Below are positions 1 to 11,645 of a stretch of DNA of 64,000 nucleotides, piece by piece. Source of the DNA: Ziziphus jujuba (lineage: Eukaryota; Streptophyta; Magnoliopsida; Rosales; Rhamnaceae); assembly GCF_031755915.1 (NCBI RefSeq), contig NC_083389.1:20586001-20650000 (forward strand), read 5' to 3'. Made by a program: the position numbers and the translations under genes. Positions within the stretch are counted from its first letter, which is position 1, and every line of letters begins with the position of its first letter. The notes below the pieces were generated by a model, which saw only the letters and a list, made by a program, of their open reading frames with translations, was not told where the DNA came from and ran no database searches.

Positions 1-319
1 AATGATTTTCTTTAGGTTTAAAATTCTTTTGTACGTGTAGGAACATTCCAATCCTCCTTCACCTCCAGTATTAAAAAAATAAAATAAAATAAAATATTTT
101 ATTTTTTCAATTATATCAACTTAATCTTTGTTAATTTTATGCTTTTTTTTTTCAAACTTTTGTAAATTTAAATTGAGAATTTTTAAAATGACTCGTGCAA
201 CTTGACAGAGAAATTTTATGATATGCAAAAATATTATAAGATTATTCCAGTGTAGAACATACAATAAAACTTGGAGATTTTTTTTTTAAAATTTATCACT
301 TTTAATTAGGTCTGCATTT

Positions 320-1703
320 CAACCTAGATTGTGGCCATTCGAGGACACTTGACATACAATAAGTATTAAAATCAAAACATTGTTACAAATCAAGGAAAAC
401 GAAAACAAAAAAGAGTGTATATCATGAACTAGAAAAATACATGCGGAAAACAAACATTTCAGTATATACGTAAAAAAAAATTTAAACCACATATATATTA
501 TATTATATACTCAAAATATTTTAAAATGATATAACCACTTACAGTACTATAAATGTTCACTCCTATTCACTTGTAGGATCGTCTTTAGGCTCAACCTGAA
601 TACCTATAATATAATGAAATATTTCTCCGTCTTCAATAACTAAACCAAAGACACTTTGTGACTCAAATGTCTTAAAATGATCTATTCCACTATAAAATTA
701 CATAAATTGGATGTCGAACAGTCCAATTATATTTCGTACCCTTAGGATCCTGAATCCAAAATTGGGATATTTCATCTAAAGACTAATCTTTTAAAATTAA
801 ACCTTCTAATGGGTCCTAATAATATCTAATTTCACTAATCCAACTCCAATTTTATCCAAACATAGTTCCAATTTATCTGGTATTTAACTAATTGATCCAA
901 AAATAGAAAAATTATCAAACCACCTTCAAAATTCATAAACTTTATATTAATGGAAAAGCCCAAGAGGTAAGGAATGCAATGGTGTATTCACCTCGGTCCA
1001 AAAGTATCACCGGTGGCCGGAAAACTTGTTGTAATACTTGGCGAAAGTCCAAGTTGATATATCTCTCAAATGGTGAAGAATCTTGGCAAATGGACCACAA
1101 AAATAAGTTCAAGAAGTCCAAAAATGGTGGAAAAAGTTTATAGGTTGGCCTGAAACGGTTGCTACTGACTTCAAACAACCGATCCTGCGTCGGCCAGCAG
1201 TTTGACCTGAAATTTGGCTGACGATGTCGTCTTGAGGTGGCTAAAGCGTGCATCAAGGTGGTGGCCAGATTTGGACAAAATGGCGATGATCCGGTTTAGA
1301 TCCGTGGGTCTGGAGAGAAATTTCTCACATTTAGGGGACAAAATGGATATTTTGGAACTTGTTTCCTGCTGGGCATGTTTTCCAAAATTTATATTGGGCC
1401 TTGGATTACTAACTGGCAAAAATCTGGGACTGGTTTAAACACTAATATAAAACTGATATTTGAAACTTTACAGAATTATAACTTTTTATCTATAATTCAG
1501 AATTAGGCATTCCACCAGTCTATGAACTCGTATTAACAAGCTCTGCACAATAGTACATCAGTCAAACCAAAAATCTTATCCATAAAAAAGTCACCCTTGG
1601 ACGCATATACTGTTCACTCGATTAAACTTGGTTAAACTTGATCAAACTTGGTTAAACTTAATCAAACTTGTACAACAAAAATATTTTGGTATGAGTTGTT
1701 ACA
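320..1703 (-). mobile_element. Degenerate Ty3/gypsy-type LTR fragment, inverted
   Basis: Read on the minus strand, this begins at 1,703 with TGTAACAACTCATACCAAAA. It continues with a stretch clearly related to the solo LTR at 41,396: tgtaac start, 'accaaaata', a run of 'aagtttgac/aagtttgatc', then 'gagttcatagactgg', 'ggaatgcc/ggaacgcc', 'attctaaattacagataaaa', then 'atcagttt'. The homology is clear for about the first 300 bp. The inner limit near 320 is a guess from a match to 'gtgtcaagtg' close to the other LTR's 3' end. Short ORFs here look like chance frames within the LTR. No internal region or second LTR is visible, so this is a solo or broken LTR. Confidence 0.55.
1619..1670. repeat. 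11-bp tandem repeat (GATTAAACTTG-like, about 5 copies)
   Basis: Units such as gattaaacttg, gttaaacttg, atcaaacttg follow one another with small variations inside the inverted LTR relic. The sister LTR at 41,430 has a shorter version ('aagtttgaccaag'), so the tract probably expanded here after divergence. Confidence 0.7.
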
Positions 1704-1714
1704 CAAAGTGACAA

Positions 1715-2088
1715 AATTCAAGCTTTTAGGGTAAGAATGGAAATCCTAAAGCTGCTGAAGCAGCTGCGCTACATAAAGTTGTCACCCTAGCTCTTAAATA
1801 AGGTTTCATTAAAGTTTGTTGCGAAAGTGATGCCAAATTAGTTATTGAAAGTGTGAAGGATCTATAAAAGACTACTCATTGGACAGTTGTTAGCTTCCTT
1901 AGGAATATTAAGGAGTTGGTTCTTTTTTTTTGATTCAGTGGGCACCAAGGCAAAACAATGGGTTGGCTCATATGATTGCCCGATGGGGCCTTGTAAATGT
2001 AGGATTAGGCTCGATGTCTCCTTCTAACATTTCTAATCTTTTTGTCTCTACAATGAACCAGGAAAGTGGTAGTATCACCATGGCCTGA
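1715..2088 (+). pseudogene. RNase H-like (RVT_3 type) relic of a non-LTR element
   Basis: Broken frames resemble the plant RNase H-like domain found in LINE-derived proteins. An early part reads like an AEAAALHK...VTLALK helix. A middle part reads CCESDAKLVIESV, holding the typical S-D acidic motif. A late part in another frame reads WAPRQNNGLAHMIARWGLV and ends in a TGA at 2,086-2,088. Stops (for example in 'ctcttaaataagg') and at least one frame change around the T-run at 1,922-1,931 break it. It was probably left by a LINE or a captured RVT_3 domain gene. No reverse transcriptase or poly-A tail was found next to it. Confidence 0.6.
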
Positions 2089-4298
2089 TTCATTGGCAGC
2101 ATGCGTGTATGTATGTTTGCTTCTTTAGGTTTTATAACACCCCAACTTTTAGCCCAAAAAAAAAAAAATATATATATATATATATAATTATGGTTTAAAA
2201 TTATGTTTGGACAAAATGAATAAATAGTTCTTCCTTCTCTTTACAAAATATTGGCCACAAATGCATTCACATACTAATAGATAAACATTGTAGAAACTAT
2301 AAAAATTAGAAATAAGGTGAAAAAAAAAAAAGGATAAAAGCTTCCATCTTGCAAACCAATGAAAAAACAAAACAAAACAAAAATCACTGGAACTTTAATC
2401 TTAGTACAGCATAGGTTAGTTCATTAATACTCAATCACAAAACCATAATAAAAAAAAAAAATTCATATATTAAATTTTCCAGCAATTTTTCCAACAATTT
2501 TCCTATAATGCAAACAAAGAAATCCATGAAAACACAATTCAAAGACTTAAGTTTTTTCGAGTAATATCAAATAATGAATCCACTTTTGTTGCAGAAAAAT
2601 TTTTAAACACTTTTTCATGAAAATACATAGAAGTATATTTGATATATTATACGATGAATGAAAAAAGAAAAGAGCTTTAGGCGGACCTAAAGTAGAGAAC
2701 TGTAAGCTCAAGCTCAAGAGAGATCTGTTGAGACTATGTGTCACTGAAAACCCTAAAAACTTACGATTAGGGGAATACAACATTAGATAGTTTGAGATTG
2801 GGAAAAAAAAAAAAAGGCTTAAATTGAAAATGTGGATGACCCTGATGCTTTTATTTTACAACTGGATGGTTGAGATAAAGTGTGTAAATTAAAATAACTG
2901 ATCGAATCTTAGCCGTTCGTGTAAAGTCATTCGATGGTGACGATTTAAGAGTTTCTATATAGATTTTTTTTTTCACAATTATGCTTATCATAAAATAAAA
3001 AAAAAAAATTACAAATAAATTTCATTTGTTTTTTTTAAAAAAATGAATATCGTATTTCATCAAATAATTTAAACAATATTTATATCTTTTGTTTGGCGTG
3101 TAGAAATATTTTTTGATAATAAATTGGCATGATAAAGAAAATTATAAATTAAATTGATGAATTTAATAAAAATTATGGAAAACAAATATTCCTAATTTCG
3201 TGAGAAAACAAGAGACAATATTATTTTTTTTTCTGGTTTAAAATTAACATTGATTTCTAATGTGCATCCGGAGCTAATATTATTTGTATTTCTACATAAT
3301 CGCAAATAAATACATATATTTTTTGTTTTTAAGAAAGAGTAATTATTTTCTTTATTTTCGGAAGAAAAAATATAAACTATTTTCATTCATCGATTATTCT
3401 TCATCGCAGGCACACCGCAAAATGTGGACCCTCATGTTGTTTTTCTCTGCCTTTTTATGAAGCTGTGAAATTATTGGTCAATAGGTTAATTTTTTTTTTT
3501 TTTTTTTCTAATGATGAAAATATATTTATAAAAATTTTGTTATTAATTAATTTATTAAAATTATTTAAATTTATAAAAACTACATAAAGTTAAATTTTTT
3601 TTTTAGTTAATTTTTTTTTTCTAATGATGAAAATATATTTATAAAAATTTTGTTATTAATTAATTTATTAAAATTATTTAAATTTATAAAAACTACATAA
3701 AGTTAAATTTTTTTTTTTAAAAAAAAATGTGAATGGAGGAATTGCAATGAGTGTACTATTTGATGAAACAGTAAATTTTAGCATTAAATTGTCCTTGAAA
3801 CTTATATAAAAAGCGACCCAATTCGACAAAAGCTTGAGTAATTTTTTTCTTTAAATTAAACAATTTACCTAAATTTATTAATTTCATAAAACAAATTTTC
3901 TCTTAACCATTTCTTAACCATTTGTTTGTTTTTTTTTTTTTCCCTCTCTGCATGTCCTTCCCGTTTGTTTCTCGAGAAAAAAAAATCTTTTTTCTTTTCC
4001 CTTTCTTGAGAACACACACTAACAGCCAATTCAACATACATATTAAAAAAAAAAAAAAATTTGAAGTCATTGAGGAATCTTAAAAAAAAAAAAAAAAAAG
4101 GACCCACTCTTAATTTTTTTTTTTCCTTTTTTTACTGTAATAATACTGTTAGAGAGTCAAGTGTTTCTATATTTCTGTTTTAGTATTTGTAGTTTGTGAA
4201 TGTAGGCTGAAAGAAGAGGCTTTGAGAATGTAGGATTTTTTTTTTTTTTTTAATAGAACCCTAGCTCTAGGTCGTCTAGCTCCTCTTTTACATTAACA
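2089..4298. other. AT-rich intergenic DNA upstream of the fucosyltransferase pseudogene
   Basis: No credible coding sequence was seen. It holds A- and T-runs, a short (TA)n at 2,168-2,187 and a tandem duplication at 3,485-3,720. The last 100 bp before the ATG at 4,299 is C/T-rich ('ctctaggtcgtctagctcctctttt') and probably holds the old 5' UTR. I could not fix a TATA box with confidence. Confidence 0.5.
3485..3720. repeat. Two-copy ~113-bp tandem duplication
   Basis: The sequence from 'ctaatgatgaaaatatattt' through 'aactacataaagttaaattt' occurs at 3,508 and again at 3,621. The copies look identical apart from the lengths of the flanking T-runs. Confidence 0.85.
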
Positions 4299-4667
4299 AT
4301 GCACGGCTACAGCCGATTCGGCACTGCACGGGTTAATGGCTCGCCGCCGTCCTCGCCTCGGTTCCGCCACGGCCGGAATAAGAACGCCGGTGGTGGGAGG
4401 GGATCAAAGCAGAGTATTTTGGAGAAGCTTGTGTTTGTAATAATATAGGCGGTGTTTACGAGGCGAGGCGTGCTGTTGTTCGCTCCGCTGTTGTACATTT
4501 CGTTGATGTTGTTGTATATGGGTACAGTGAACTTTGATGTTAGTTTTAAGAACGCTGTTGTTGTTGTCCACAAGCGTCCTCCTCCGGGCTCCGATTATAG
4601 AAGTCCTAAGGTTTTCCAGAAGCTCTGGCCTCTTACGGAAGCTGAGAACAATGGAACTGATAATGGG
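4299..4667 (+). pseudogene. Fucosyltransferase pseudogene exon 1 (N-terminus, membrane anchor)
   Basis: The ATG at 4,299 opens MHGYSRFGTARVNGSPPSSP, the Ser/Pro/Arg-rich cytosolic tail typical of this plant subfamily. It is followed by LEKLVFVII and then a TAG at codon 50 (4,446-4,448), where relatives have Ser. The same frame continues with the signal-anchor segment RRGVLLFAPLLYISLMLLYM and a luminal stem. The exon ends before GTACTT at 4,668. The first 150 bp is clearly richer in G+C than the surroundings, as expected for an old coding exon. Confidence 0.85.
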
Positions 4668-5880
4668 GTACTTCTTTTTTCAGTTTCTTACTCTTTTTTT
4701 TATTTTTTATTTTTTATTTTTAATTTTGTTTTTATACATATATATGTATATATTTTTTTGTGATTGCATTTTGTAATATTTTGGGAATTGAATACAGCGT
4801 TAAAAAAAAAAAAAAACTGCATTTCTTCCCCAAAAAAAAGAAAAATAAAAAAGAAAGCATAAGCTAAGTTGAAAGATTGATTTCTTAGTTGTGAGGCTTT
4901 TGGGCATGTTTACAAATTTGGGATTCTGATATTAATTAACCAGAATCAAAATGGAGAGCATTGTGATGGGTCCTATGATAAAAATTTGAATTTGAGCTGA
5001 TGTTTTAATAATAGTCGCTTGACATTTGAGAAGGCCTATTAGTAGCAAGTAATCTAAAAAGTTTGTCTAACTAACCCAACAAGGAGGAACAGTTACACTG
5101 GTGCACTTGTTAGCAAGAAGGAAGCCAATTTGTAGAATGTGTTTTAGATATAATGACTCTGTTGCACTTATCATCCAGCATGAATTCTATGTTTGGAATA
5201 CGTTTTAGCACCTTTTCCTTCAAGATTCCCAAGTGTTATGTCCATTTAATTTAGCCAGCTGTTCTTTTGCTATATTAGGCTCACTGGTGCGGCCCTGCTC
5301 ACTCTAACGTGTGATATTGAGAGAATGTGTACTTTAAAAACGTATTTTGTAAGCTTTGTGTGTGTGGAGAGAAAGAAAGAGAAACCTTAGACAAATGTCA
5401 TGTGACCACACAAAATTGGAACTCATCCTACCACCTCCATGCCCTGGATGGGATTCCCTGTTAAATTTTCATCACTTCTCTCTAGTTTGCCTTGGCCTTT
5501 AGCAATGGTGATTTCTCGCCTTGTCATTTTCAGTACGACCACCTCTGTTCAATCAATTGTGACCTCACATCTCTTGGATGCTTAGCAACTAAGAATTGAT
5601 AGGCAATACGATGAAGCATTGCACTTTTACTGCTTTTTTGTTCTGAAATATGCATAAGCCTGTTACATATTGCTTTGTCAGTAATGTAAAATTTAGGCAC
5701 TTTGGAACTTATTTTGAGTGTTAACTGCTCAGTAAGTGGAATTATTTTGGTCTGAATTTTAATTCTGATTACTTTGGAATTATCTTAATGAATTACTATC
5801 TTTTCCTAATGCATTTTTTTTTAAGTTCTTTACAATGTTCGCAACCAATGTGATAAACTGACATTTTATAAATGGAGATC

Positions 5881-5955
5881 GTGCAGTTAATGTCAATATG
5901 GACTTTTAAACTGCGGCAAGGCTGGAAGCCTTGTGTTAAAAAGGATATCTCCAAA
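5881..5955 (+). pseudogene. Fucosyltransferase pseudogene exon-2 relic
   Basis: One frame reads SIWTFKLRQGWKPCVKKD, which resembles the conserved 'W..RL+.GWKPC' block that lies before the donor-binding domain in this subfamily. The acceptor is unclear; a possible donor (GTTTAATG) lies near 5,960. The following glycine-rich exon is absent, so exon skipping or a deletion is implied. Confidence 0.55.
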
Positions 5956-6049
5956 GCAAGTTTAATGTTTCCATTCAAGACTCATTATTAACTTTTAGTT
6001 ACCTGGAATTTTTTTTTCATGCAATCAGTAGCATGTAGGATATTGAGGC

Positions 6050-6118
6050 CTTTTTGCGATTTTCTAGGCACTTCATGTAGGATATTGAAGCGTTTTGTGA
6101 TTTTCTAGACACTACACT
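6050..6118. repeat. Short tandem duplication in pseudogene intron
   Basis: 'catgtaggatattga(g/a)gc..tttt.gattttctag.cact' appears twice, starting at about 6,032 and 6,074, roughly 42 bp apart, with a few substitutions. Confidence 0.6.
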
Positions 6119-7210
6119 AAGGCTCAGATGCTAGATGCAAGGGCATTGTACGTCCACACAGATACACATGCACACAATTGGCCACCAACATGCTCTATTG
6201 TGTATGTATCATGCTTCTTCTACGTGTTGAACACTCAACATAATTATCTGGTAATTTGTGATAACATTCATTTTAAGTGAGAGGTAGTTTCTGACGTTTG
6301 AAATATTTTAATTGTCTGACACCTGTTACTTAATGTGACAAGGACAATATAAGAAGTATATTGAGTTTCATTTTTACTGTTGTTTTGATAATTCGGGAAC
6401 AAAGCTAATTATCAATTTTTTTTTTTTACTATATTAAAGTTTTTAAATTTGAAAAATAAAAAATAATAATAATAAAAGAAGAATAGCTGACTGCTGATTT
6501 TGAAATAATATGCAGTTGTCTTTGAATTCCATGGATGAGGAGTCCAAAATGTTGTCACAAATCTAATTCCATCCTAATTGTAATTGAAATATTCAGATCT
6601 ATCTTCAAATTATTCTCCCATTTATCTCCAACTTAAGACCCATAAAATTGTCATTACTTCTCACTTCCACAAGATACTATTACTACAAAAAATCTCCTAC
6701 TTGGTCTTACTACTTATTTGAAAATGACTTCAAGGAGAAACTCTGTAAATACAAATAAAAGGGGGAAAATGATAATTATAATAATAATGAAGCTACAACC
6801 AAGGGTTGCAGAATACTCTTAAATCTGATTTTGGCAAGAAGAGTGAGGAGTAAAGATTGTTTCCATATCCTTTGCCTTCTTTAAAGGATTGGAGATGGAT
6901 CTTACACCCATATCTTTGTCATGTTGTATTTACATGAATACTGAATGTTAGTTGAAGTTTGAGCATCGCAGTTCTAAAGTTTTCTCTAAGAGTTTATAGG
7001 CTTTCAGTTGATTTTTAGTTGTTTATTCTGTCCTAAGCTTTGAAACATCACTGGAATAGACAGAAAGCACCGATAAGTAAGTGAATAATACAAAAGCAAT
7101 GCAAAGAGATCATCGAGTTTCATACTATAAAAGAAGATTAGAATATTTTCATTGAATTTATTATGGAAGAGATGGATCTTTTACCTGTACTTCTTATTTT
7201 TCAACTGCAG

Positions 7211-7408
7211 CCACTTTGGGGAAATATTGGATGAAGATTTCTTCATTCATGCACTCAAACATCATGTGAATGTTGTCAGAGAACTACCAGAAGATATACT
7301 TCAGCGTTTTGATAATAATATAAGCAATATTGTTAATCAGAGACTAAAAGCTTGGTCAAGTCCCACCTAATATCTTCAGAAGGTCCTTCCAAAGTTGATG
7401 GAGCTGAA
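7211..7408 (+). pseudogene. Fucosyltransferase pseudogene exon (DEDFF block)
   Basis: After an acceptor (tttttcaactgcag) the frame reads HFGEILDEDFFIHALKHHV..VVRELPEDILQRFD..NISNI and ends KAWSSPT, then a TAA at 7,368-7,370, then YLQKVLPKLMEL in the same frame. The stop sits where relatives have His or Tyr, so one or two substitutions made it. The donor GTATGT starts at 7,409 and joins in phase to the next exon. Confidence 0.85.
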
Positions 7409-7594
7409 GTATGTCATTTTACATTTTTTTTCTTTTTCCTACTTTGCATCTTTCTTTGCTGTCTTTTTTTCCTCTATGACAAGCTTATCTCTATTCCGAA
7501 GGGAATGACTATGTATGAATTTTGATTTTATGTTAACTATACATTTCAGCCTCATCATTATATTAATTTTCAATATGGGTCTATAATTCAAAAA

Positions 7595-7930
7595 GTTTCA
7601 ATAAGGTTTTACACTTACTAGCGTTCGGTTTGGTTGGTGATAAGAAAAACAGTATTCTTTTTTTATGATTCGTTGAGTTCCAAAACAAGTTTTTAAAACC
7701 TTTTTGTTCTATAAAACATGGTGGTTATTGTATAAGGTTTTACGGTAACCTTATTGTATATGGTGATTCATTCAGTTCCAAAACAAGTTTCAATAAGGTT
7801 TTACATTTACTGAGGTTATGTTTGGTTGGTGATAAGAAAAACAAAATTCTTTTTGTATGATTCATTGAGTTCGAAAACAAGTTTTTAATTTTTTGTTCTG
7901 TAAAATATGGTGGTTTTATTATTTGGATAT
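7595..7930. repeat. ~190-bp imperfect tandem duplication in intron
   Basis: 'caataaggttttaca', 'ggtttggttggtgataagaa', 'gagttc.aaaacaagttttt' and 'gttct.taaaa.atggtgg' occur in the same order at 7,599-7,735 and 7,790-7,925, with substitutions and small indels. Confidence 0.75.
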
Positions 7931-8393
7931 TGAGTAACAAATTCTTAAATTTGACCCACATGGGGAAAACCTTTTCCTTTAATGGAGAATCCTGGTTATA
8001 CTTTTGATTCTTACTCCTTGATCTGGTGGCATGTTTGTGTTTTTTGGATGATGTGGCATTAATATTGTATTATCGAGTTACCTATTCCAATGTACCAACA
8101 TGTGCATTCATTACATGCATATGTGCTCACTTAGTTACATGCATCGATGTCTGTCTGTGTTTACTCATTCTATTGTGTCTGTATCATTTTATTTTTTTAT
8201 CAAATTTGTACTCTACACCATTCAAAGTAGTTTCTAGAGTCCTAGGTTGTTATTAGCCATATGTATGCAACCCTATGTTACCTGTTTATTTTAAGGTTTG
8301 TTTTTTTATATTTTAATTTTCCCCCTGTTATGGGAAGCTTGCAACACATTGTATGTGAGAGCTATATATAGTTTTCATCAATCCATGATGCAG

Positions 8394-8598
8394 AGCTGTA
8401 CGCGTTGCACCTTTCTCCAACAGATTGGCTCATGCAGTTCCTTCAAACGTCCAAGGGCTTAGATGCTTAGCCAATTTTGAAGCACTGAGATTTTCCCAAC
8501 CTATAAAAACACTGGCAGAGAAAATGGTTGATCGAATAGTTAAGAATAGCTCCCACAGTGGTGGAAAATATGTTTCAGTACATCTTCGGTTTGAAGAA
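8394..8598 (+). pseudogene. Fucosyltransferase pseudogene exon (SNRLA / HLRFE block)
   Basis: The exon follows gatgcag and joins in phase to give ...[15 protein letters not shown]. It goes on through [16 protein letters not shown] and ends [11 protein letters not shown] before the donor GTATAAC. HLRFE carries the conserved Arg of the GDP-fucose-binding site in this family (family knowledge). No stop is present in this exon. Confidence 0.9.
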
Positions 8599-8709
8599 GT
8601 ATAACTTTTCATATGTTTTGTTAAATCAATCTGTAGCTCTTCTTAGATTATTTCTTAACATGTTGGGTTATTTATTTATTTATTATTATTATTATTTTTT
8701 CCACCAAAG

Positions 8710-8877
8710 GACATGGTTGCTTTTTCATGCTGCGAATATGATGGTGGAGATGAAGAGAAACATGAAATGGATGTTGCTTGAGAAAGAAGCTGGAGAGGAA
8801 AATTCAGGAGAAGGGGTAGAGTTATAAGGCCTGGTGCAAATCGCATGGATGGAAAATGCCCTTTAACTCCATTGGAG
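8710..8877 (+). pseudogene. Fucosyltransferase pseudogene exon (DMVAFSCC block)
   Basis: It reads DMVAFSCCEYDGGDEEKHEMDVA, then a TGA at 8,779-8,781, then ERSWRGKFRRRGRVIRPG and NRMDGKCPLTPLE. The stop replaces an Arg codon (CGA to TGA, a typical C-to-T change at CpG). The exon ends before GTACAA at 8,878. Confidence 0.88.
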
Positions 8878-8997
8878 GTACAAAAAGTTTGTCAGTTTAT
8901 GAATTGGGAAAGTGTAGATTTTTTGTTATCATGATATATAAGGGAGTGTTAGCTGTTGATTGTGTGTTTGTGGTACTTTTGGGCTTGGTGGTCTTTA

Positions 8998-9424
8998 CAA
9001 ATAATCTAGTTCTGAATTGCAAAATACACAATTCTGGAACTGTTGCTCAATCAGGATTGTAGTGACCAATCAATAAAATCACCATCCTATTGGCTACTCA
9101 AATATCTGCGCAAGTTATGTGTATTTAGATATATTTAAGGCCTACAATTGAGTGGAAGTATTAATTTATTGTGTAAGCTAGGTATATGAATAGCTATCTT
9201 ATTGGTCCCCCCCCCCCCCTCTTTTTTTTTTTTTTTTTTTTTCCTTCCCCTGTAGACTGAAAGGGGAAGCTTAGTTATTTATTGTGTTAGCTTGATACAT
9301 TTTTGGAAATAAATGGTGGTAACTAGTATGGTTCTGAATTGCTAAATCTGTAATTTTTGGCATTATTGACCAATTAATAATATCATCATCTTCTTGGCTA
9401 CTCAAATATTTGTACAAAATGATA
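8998..9424. repeat. Imperfect ~310-bp duplication in intron
   Basis: 'gttctgaattgc.aaat', 'accaat.aataa.atca.catc' and 'ttggctactcaaatat.tg' occur at 8,998-9,120 and again at 9,317-9,424. A C11 tract and a long T-run lie between (about 9,210-9,242). Confidence 0.65.
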
Positions 9425-9777
9425 TGCAGTAAGAAATTCCATACTATCAGAGATAGAAAATAACCAGGAAACGAAACAAATTTATTTTTTGGTTAAAGAT
9501 CATATCTGATTATTTGCTTTTAACATACCTCGGTTTGTAGCTCTATCTGTCCCTCCATTACTTGTATCAAATTTATGCTTTTCTTCTTGTTTGCCTTTCT
9601 CAGTATCATCACCATTTTAGTCATTTTTAGTTTGAGTCATTGCTATTATTGTTGTTTTTATTTTGTTATTTTGCGTTTTGAATTTTAAGTTAAGCAGCAT
9701 TTTCTAATTCTCTTGTAGGTTTTTGTTGTTTGAGATGTGATGTCAATGTTTGATGTAGCATTGCTTTGCTACTGTAG

Positions 9778-9945
9778 GTTGGAATGATGCTGAGGGGCAT
9801 GGGTTTTGATAATACCACCTCCATATACGTTGCAGCAGGAAAAATTTATAAAGCAGAAAAATACATGGCCCCACGTAAGCAGATGTTTCCACGATTAGAA
9901 ACGAAAGATACACTGGCAACTCAAGAAGAACTAGCTCCTTTTAAG
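9778..9945 (+). pseudogene. Fucosyltransferase pseudogene exon ([11 protein letters not shown] block)
   Basis: The exon reads [20 protein letters not shown], then [20 protein letters not shown] and [16 protein letters not shown], and ends before GTATTA. It is open throughout and matches the acceptor-side half of the fold, in particular the conserved 'YLAAGKIY' type turn. Confidence 0.9.
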
Positions 9946-10189
9946 GTATTATGGGTGTCATGGTATATGAATTTTTCAACCGAGAACCAATCTTATCAAT
10001 TTGGACAAAATAAACGATTAATAGAGCAAAATACCAATGAATATTTGTAATACTTCATATATATATATATATATATTTTTTTTTTTTTAATTTTTTTATT
10101 GTGGGAAGATTATCTGGTTTTGTTGCTATTATTAATAATTAGTACAAGAATACGGTTAAACCTTTGTAATATCCAAATTTCTGATGTAG

Positions 10190-10381
10190 GGCCACTCATC
10201 TAGGTTGGCTGCCCTTGATTATAGGGTATGCCTTCACAGTGAAGTATTTGTCACCACCCAGGGTGGAAATTTTCCCCACTTTTTGATGGGTCACAGGCGC
10301 TACTTGTATGGGGGACATGCTAAAGACAATCAAACCTGACAAGCGGAGATTAGCACTATTGCTTGATAATCCCAACATCAA
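10190..10381 (+). pseudogene. Fucosyltransferase pseudogene exon (RLAALDY block) with frameshift
   Basis: It starts after gatgtag and reads [20 protein letters not shown], then [20 protein letters not shown]. One extra base after 'catgctaaa' (about 10,322-10,325) shifts the frame, and the C-terminal part [17 protein letters not shown] is found in the next frame. The donor GTAAAC at 10,382 is phase-compatible with the terminal exon. Confidence 0.88.
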
Positions 10382-10782
10382 GTAAACTTTTGTCTAACTC
10401 TTTCATTTCTAGGTAATTACTTTTGAGATTTGTGCCACTGAGAAACTATTGGTCTTCCTACCAAAATAAAAAAAATAATAAAAAAATAAAAAATAATAAA
10501 AAATAAAAAGATATGAATTGATTGCTCTTGAAACAGTTAGTCTTGTTCTGTAGTCTTGCATGCCTGTATTGTGTGATGGGGACCCAACCTAATTCACAAA
10601 CCTTACATGTTTGCTTGATATTTTTTGTTCTTTCTGTCTCCCTTTTCATTTATTTTCTTCTTGTTTTACCTTAGAACAAGTTGCTTCCATTAGTTTGCGT
10701 TATACATTTGTGTCATATCATGTTGAATTAGGCATTTGGCTCATTGGCACTTGTGAACTTAGAGACACGTTCCTCATCTTAT

Positions 10783-11120
10783 ATTAGGTGATGTTCTGGA
10801 TTTTCTTTCTATTATTCTTCAATCTATGATTTGGAGCAATAATCTGCTTTTGCAAGCCCTTTACTTTAATAAGAAATTTTGTTATTGATTATAATTTCAT
10901 TGACAGTCTTTTAGTTGCCAGAAGAAGCAATGGTTGAGAAAAACATGTTGCATTAGGTGATGTTCTGGATTTTCTTTCTATTATTCTTCAATCTATGATT
11001 TGGAGCAATAATCTGCTTTTGCAAGCCCTTTACTTTAATAAGAAATTTTGTTATTGATTATAATTTCATTGACAGTCTTTTAGTTGCCAGAAGAAGCAAT
11101 GGTTGAGAAAAACATGTTGC
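10783..11120. repeat. Perfect 169-bp tandem duplication
   Basis: The sequence from attaggtgatgttctggatt to gagaaaaacatgttgc occurs at 10,783-10,951 and 10,952-11,120. I found no difference between copies when reading base by base. It lies 24 bp upstream of the Ty3 insertion, within the same intron. Confidence 0.95.
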
Positions 11121-11139
11121 GATGTTATTTATTTGTTGT

Positions 11140-11144
11140 ATGTT
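11140..11144 (+). repeat. Target-site duplication, left copy (ATGTT)
   Basis: ATGTT directly precedes the left LTR and is repeated directly after the right LTR at 16,863-16,867. A 5-bp duplication is normal for Ty3 integrase. Confidence 0.95.
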
Positions 11145-11631
11145 TGATGCAAGATGGAAACAACCTCTGAAAACTTATCAGAGAAGAGGAAAAACAGATT
11201 CTAAGGCCCAAACATTAATTTGGCATGATCTAGGACAAGATGGGCTTATTTGGGATCTTCAAGGATTTTAGTAGATTAATTTAGTTTCCTATTTTTAATT
11301 AGAGCATTTTATTATTTAATTAGGTTTCCTATTGTTTTCAGTTTCTTAATGTTATTAGTTTCCGTATTTAACTAGGTTTCCTATTATTTTAGTTTCCTAA
11401 TATTATTAGATGATTTTAATATAAATAGAATTCTTTGTAATTCTGGGGGCAGTTAATCAATATTACAAGAATTTTATGAGATTATTTTCTCTGATTTTGT
11501 GTGATGCAAAACAAACTTAGGTGTGATGCCTAGGGTTTTGGGAGTGATTCCTAAAATCAATCTAGTGTGATACTAGAACCCTATCTATTTCTTTTCTGTT
11601 TTTTTTTTCTTTCCCTATCTGTCCTACATCA
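11145..11631 (+). repeat. 5' LTR of the Ty3 element
   Basis: It runs from TGATGCAAGATGG to CCTACATCA. The first 124 bp is the copy of the C-terminal coding end that is translated from the 3' LTR, including the TAG. A clear TATA box (TATAAATAG) lies at 11,420-11,428. Confidence 0.97.
11420..11428 (+). promoter_or_regulatory. TATA box of the Ty3 5' LTR
   Basis: TATAAATAG is the expected core promoter in U3, with the transcription start probably 25-35 bp downstream. The same motif is at 16,652-16,660 in the 3' LTR, from where it could drive transcription across the last pseudogene exon. Confidence 0.7.
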
Positions 11632-11632
11632 G

Positions 11633-11645
11633 TTTGGTATCAGAG
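11633..11645 (+). promoter_or_regulatory. Primer-binding site, initiator Met-tRNA type
   Basis: TTTGGTATCAGAGAC begins two bases after the LTR end. It matches the plant initiator methionine tRNA 3' end complement (TGGTATCAGAGC) except at the last base. Confidence 0.88.

Noticed and set aside
1171..1438. Overlapping ORFs on both strands near 1.2 kb
   Set aside because: They lie in the body of the inverted LTR relic, where base composition is more even, and resemble no protein I know.
4452..4776. Separate gene starting at 4,452
   Set aside because: It is the rest of fucosyltransferase exon 1 read from a Met after the TAG at 4,446, running into the intron.
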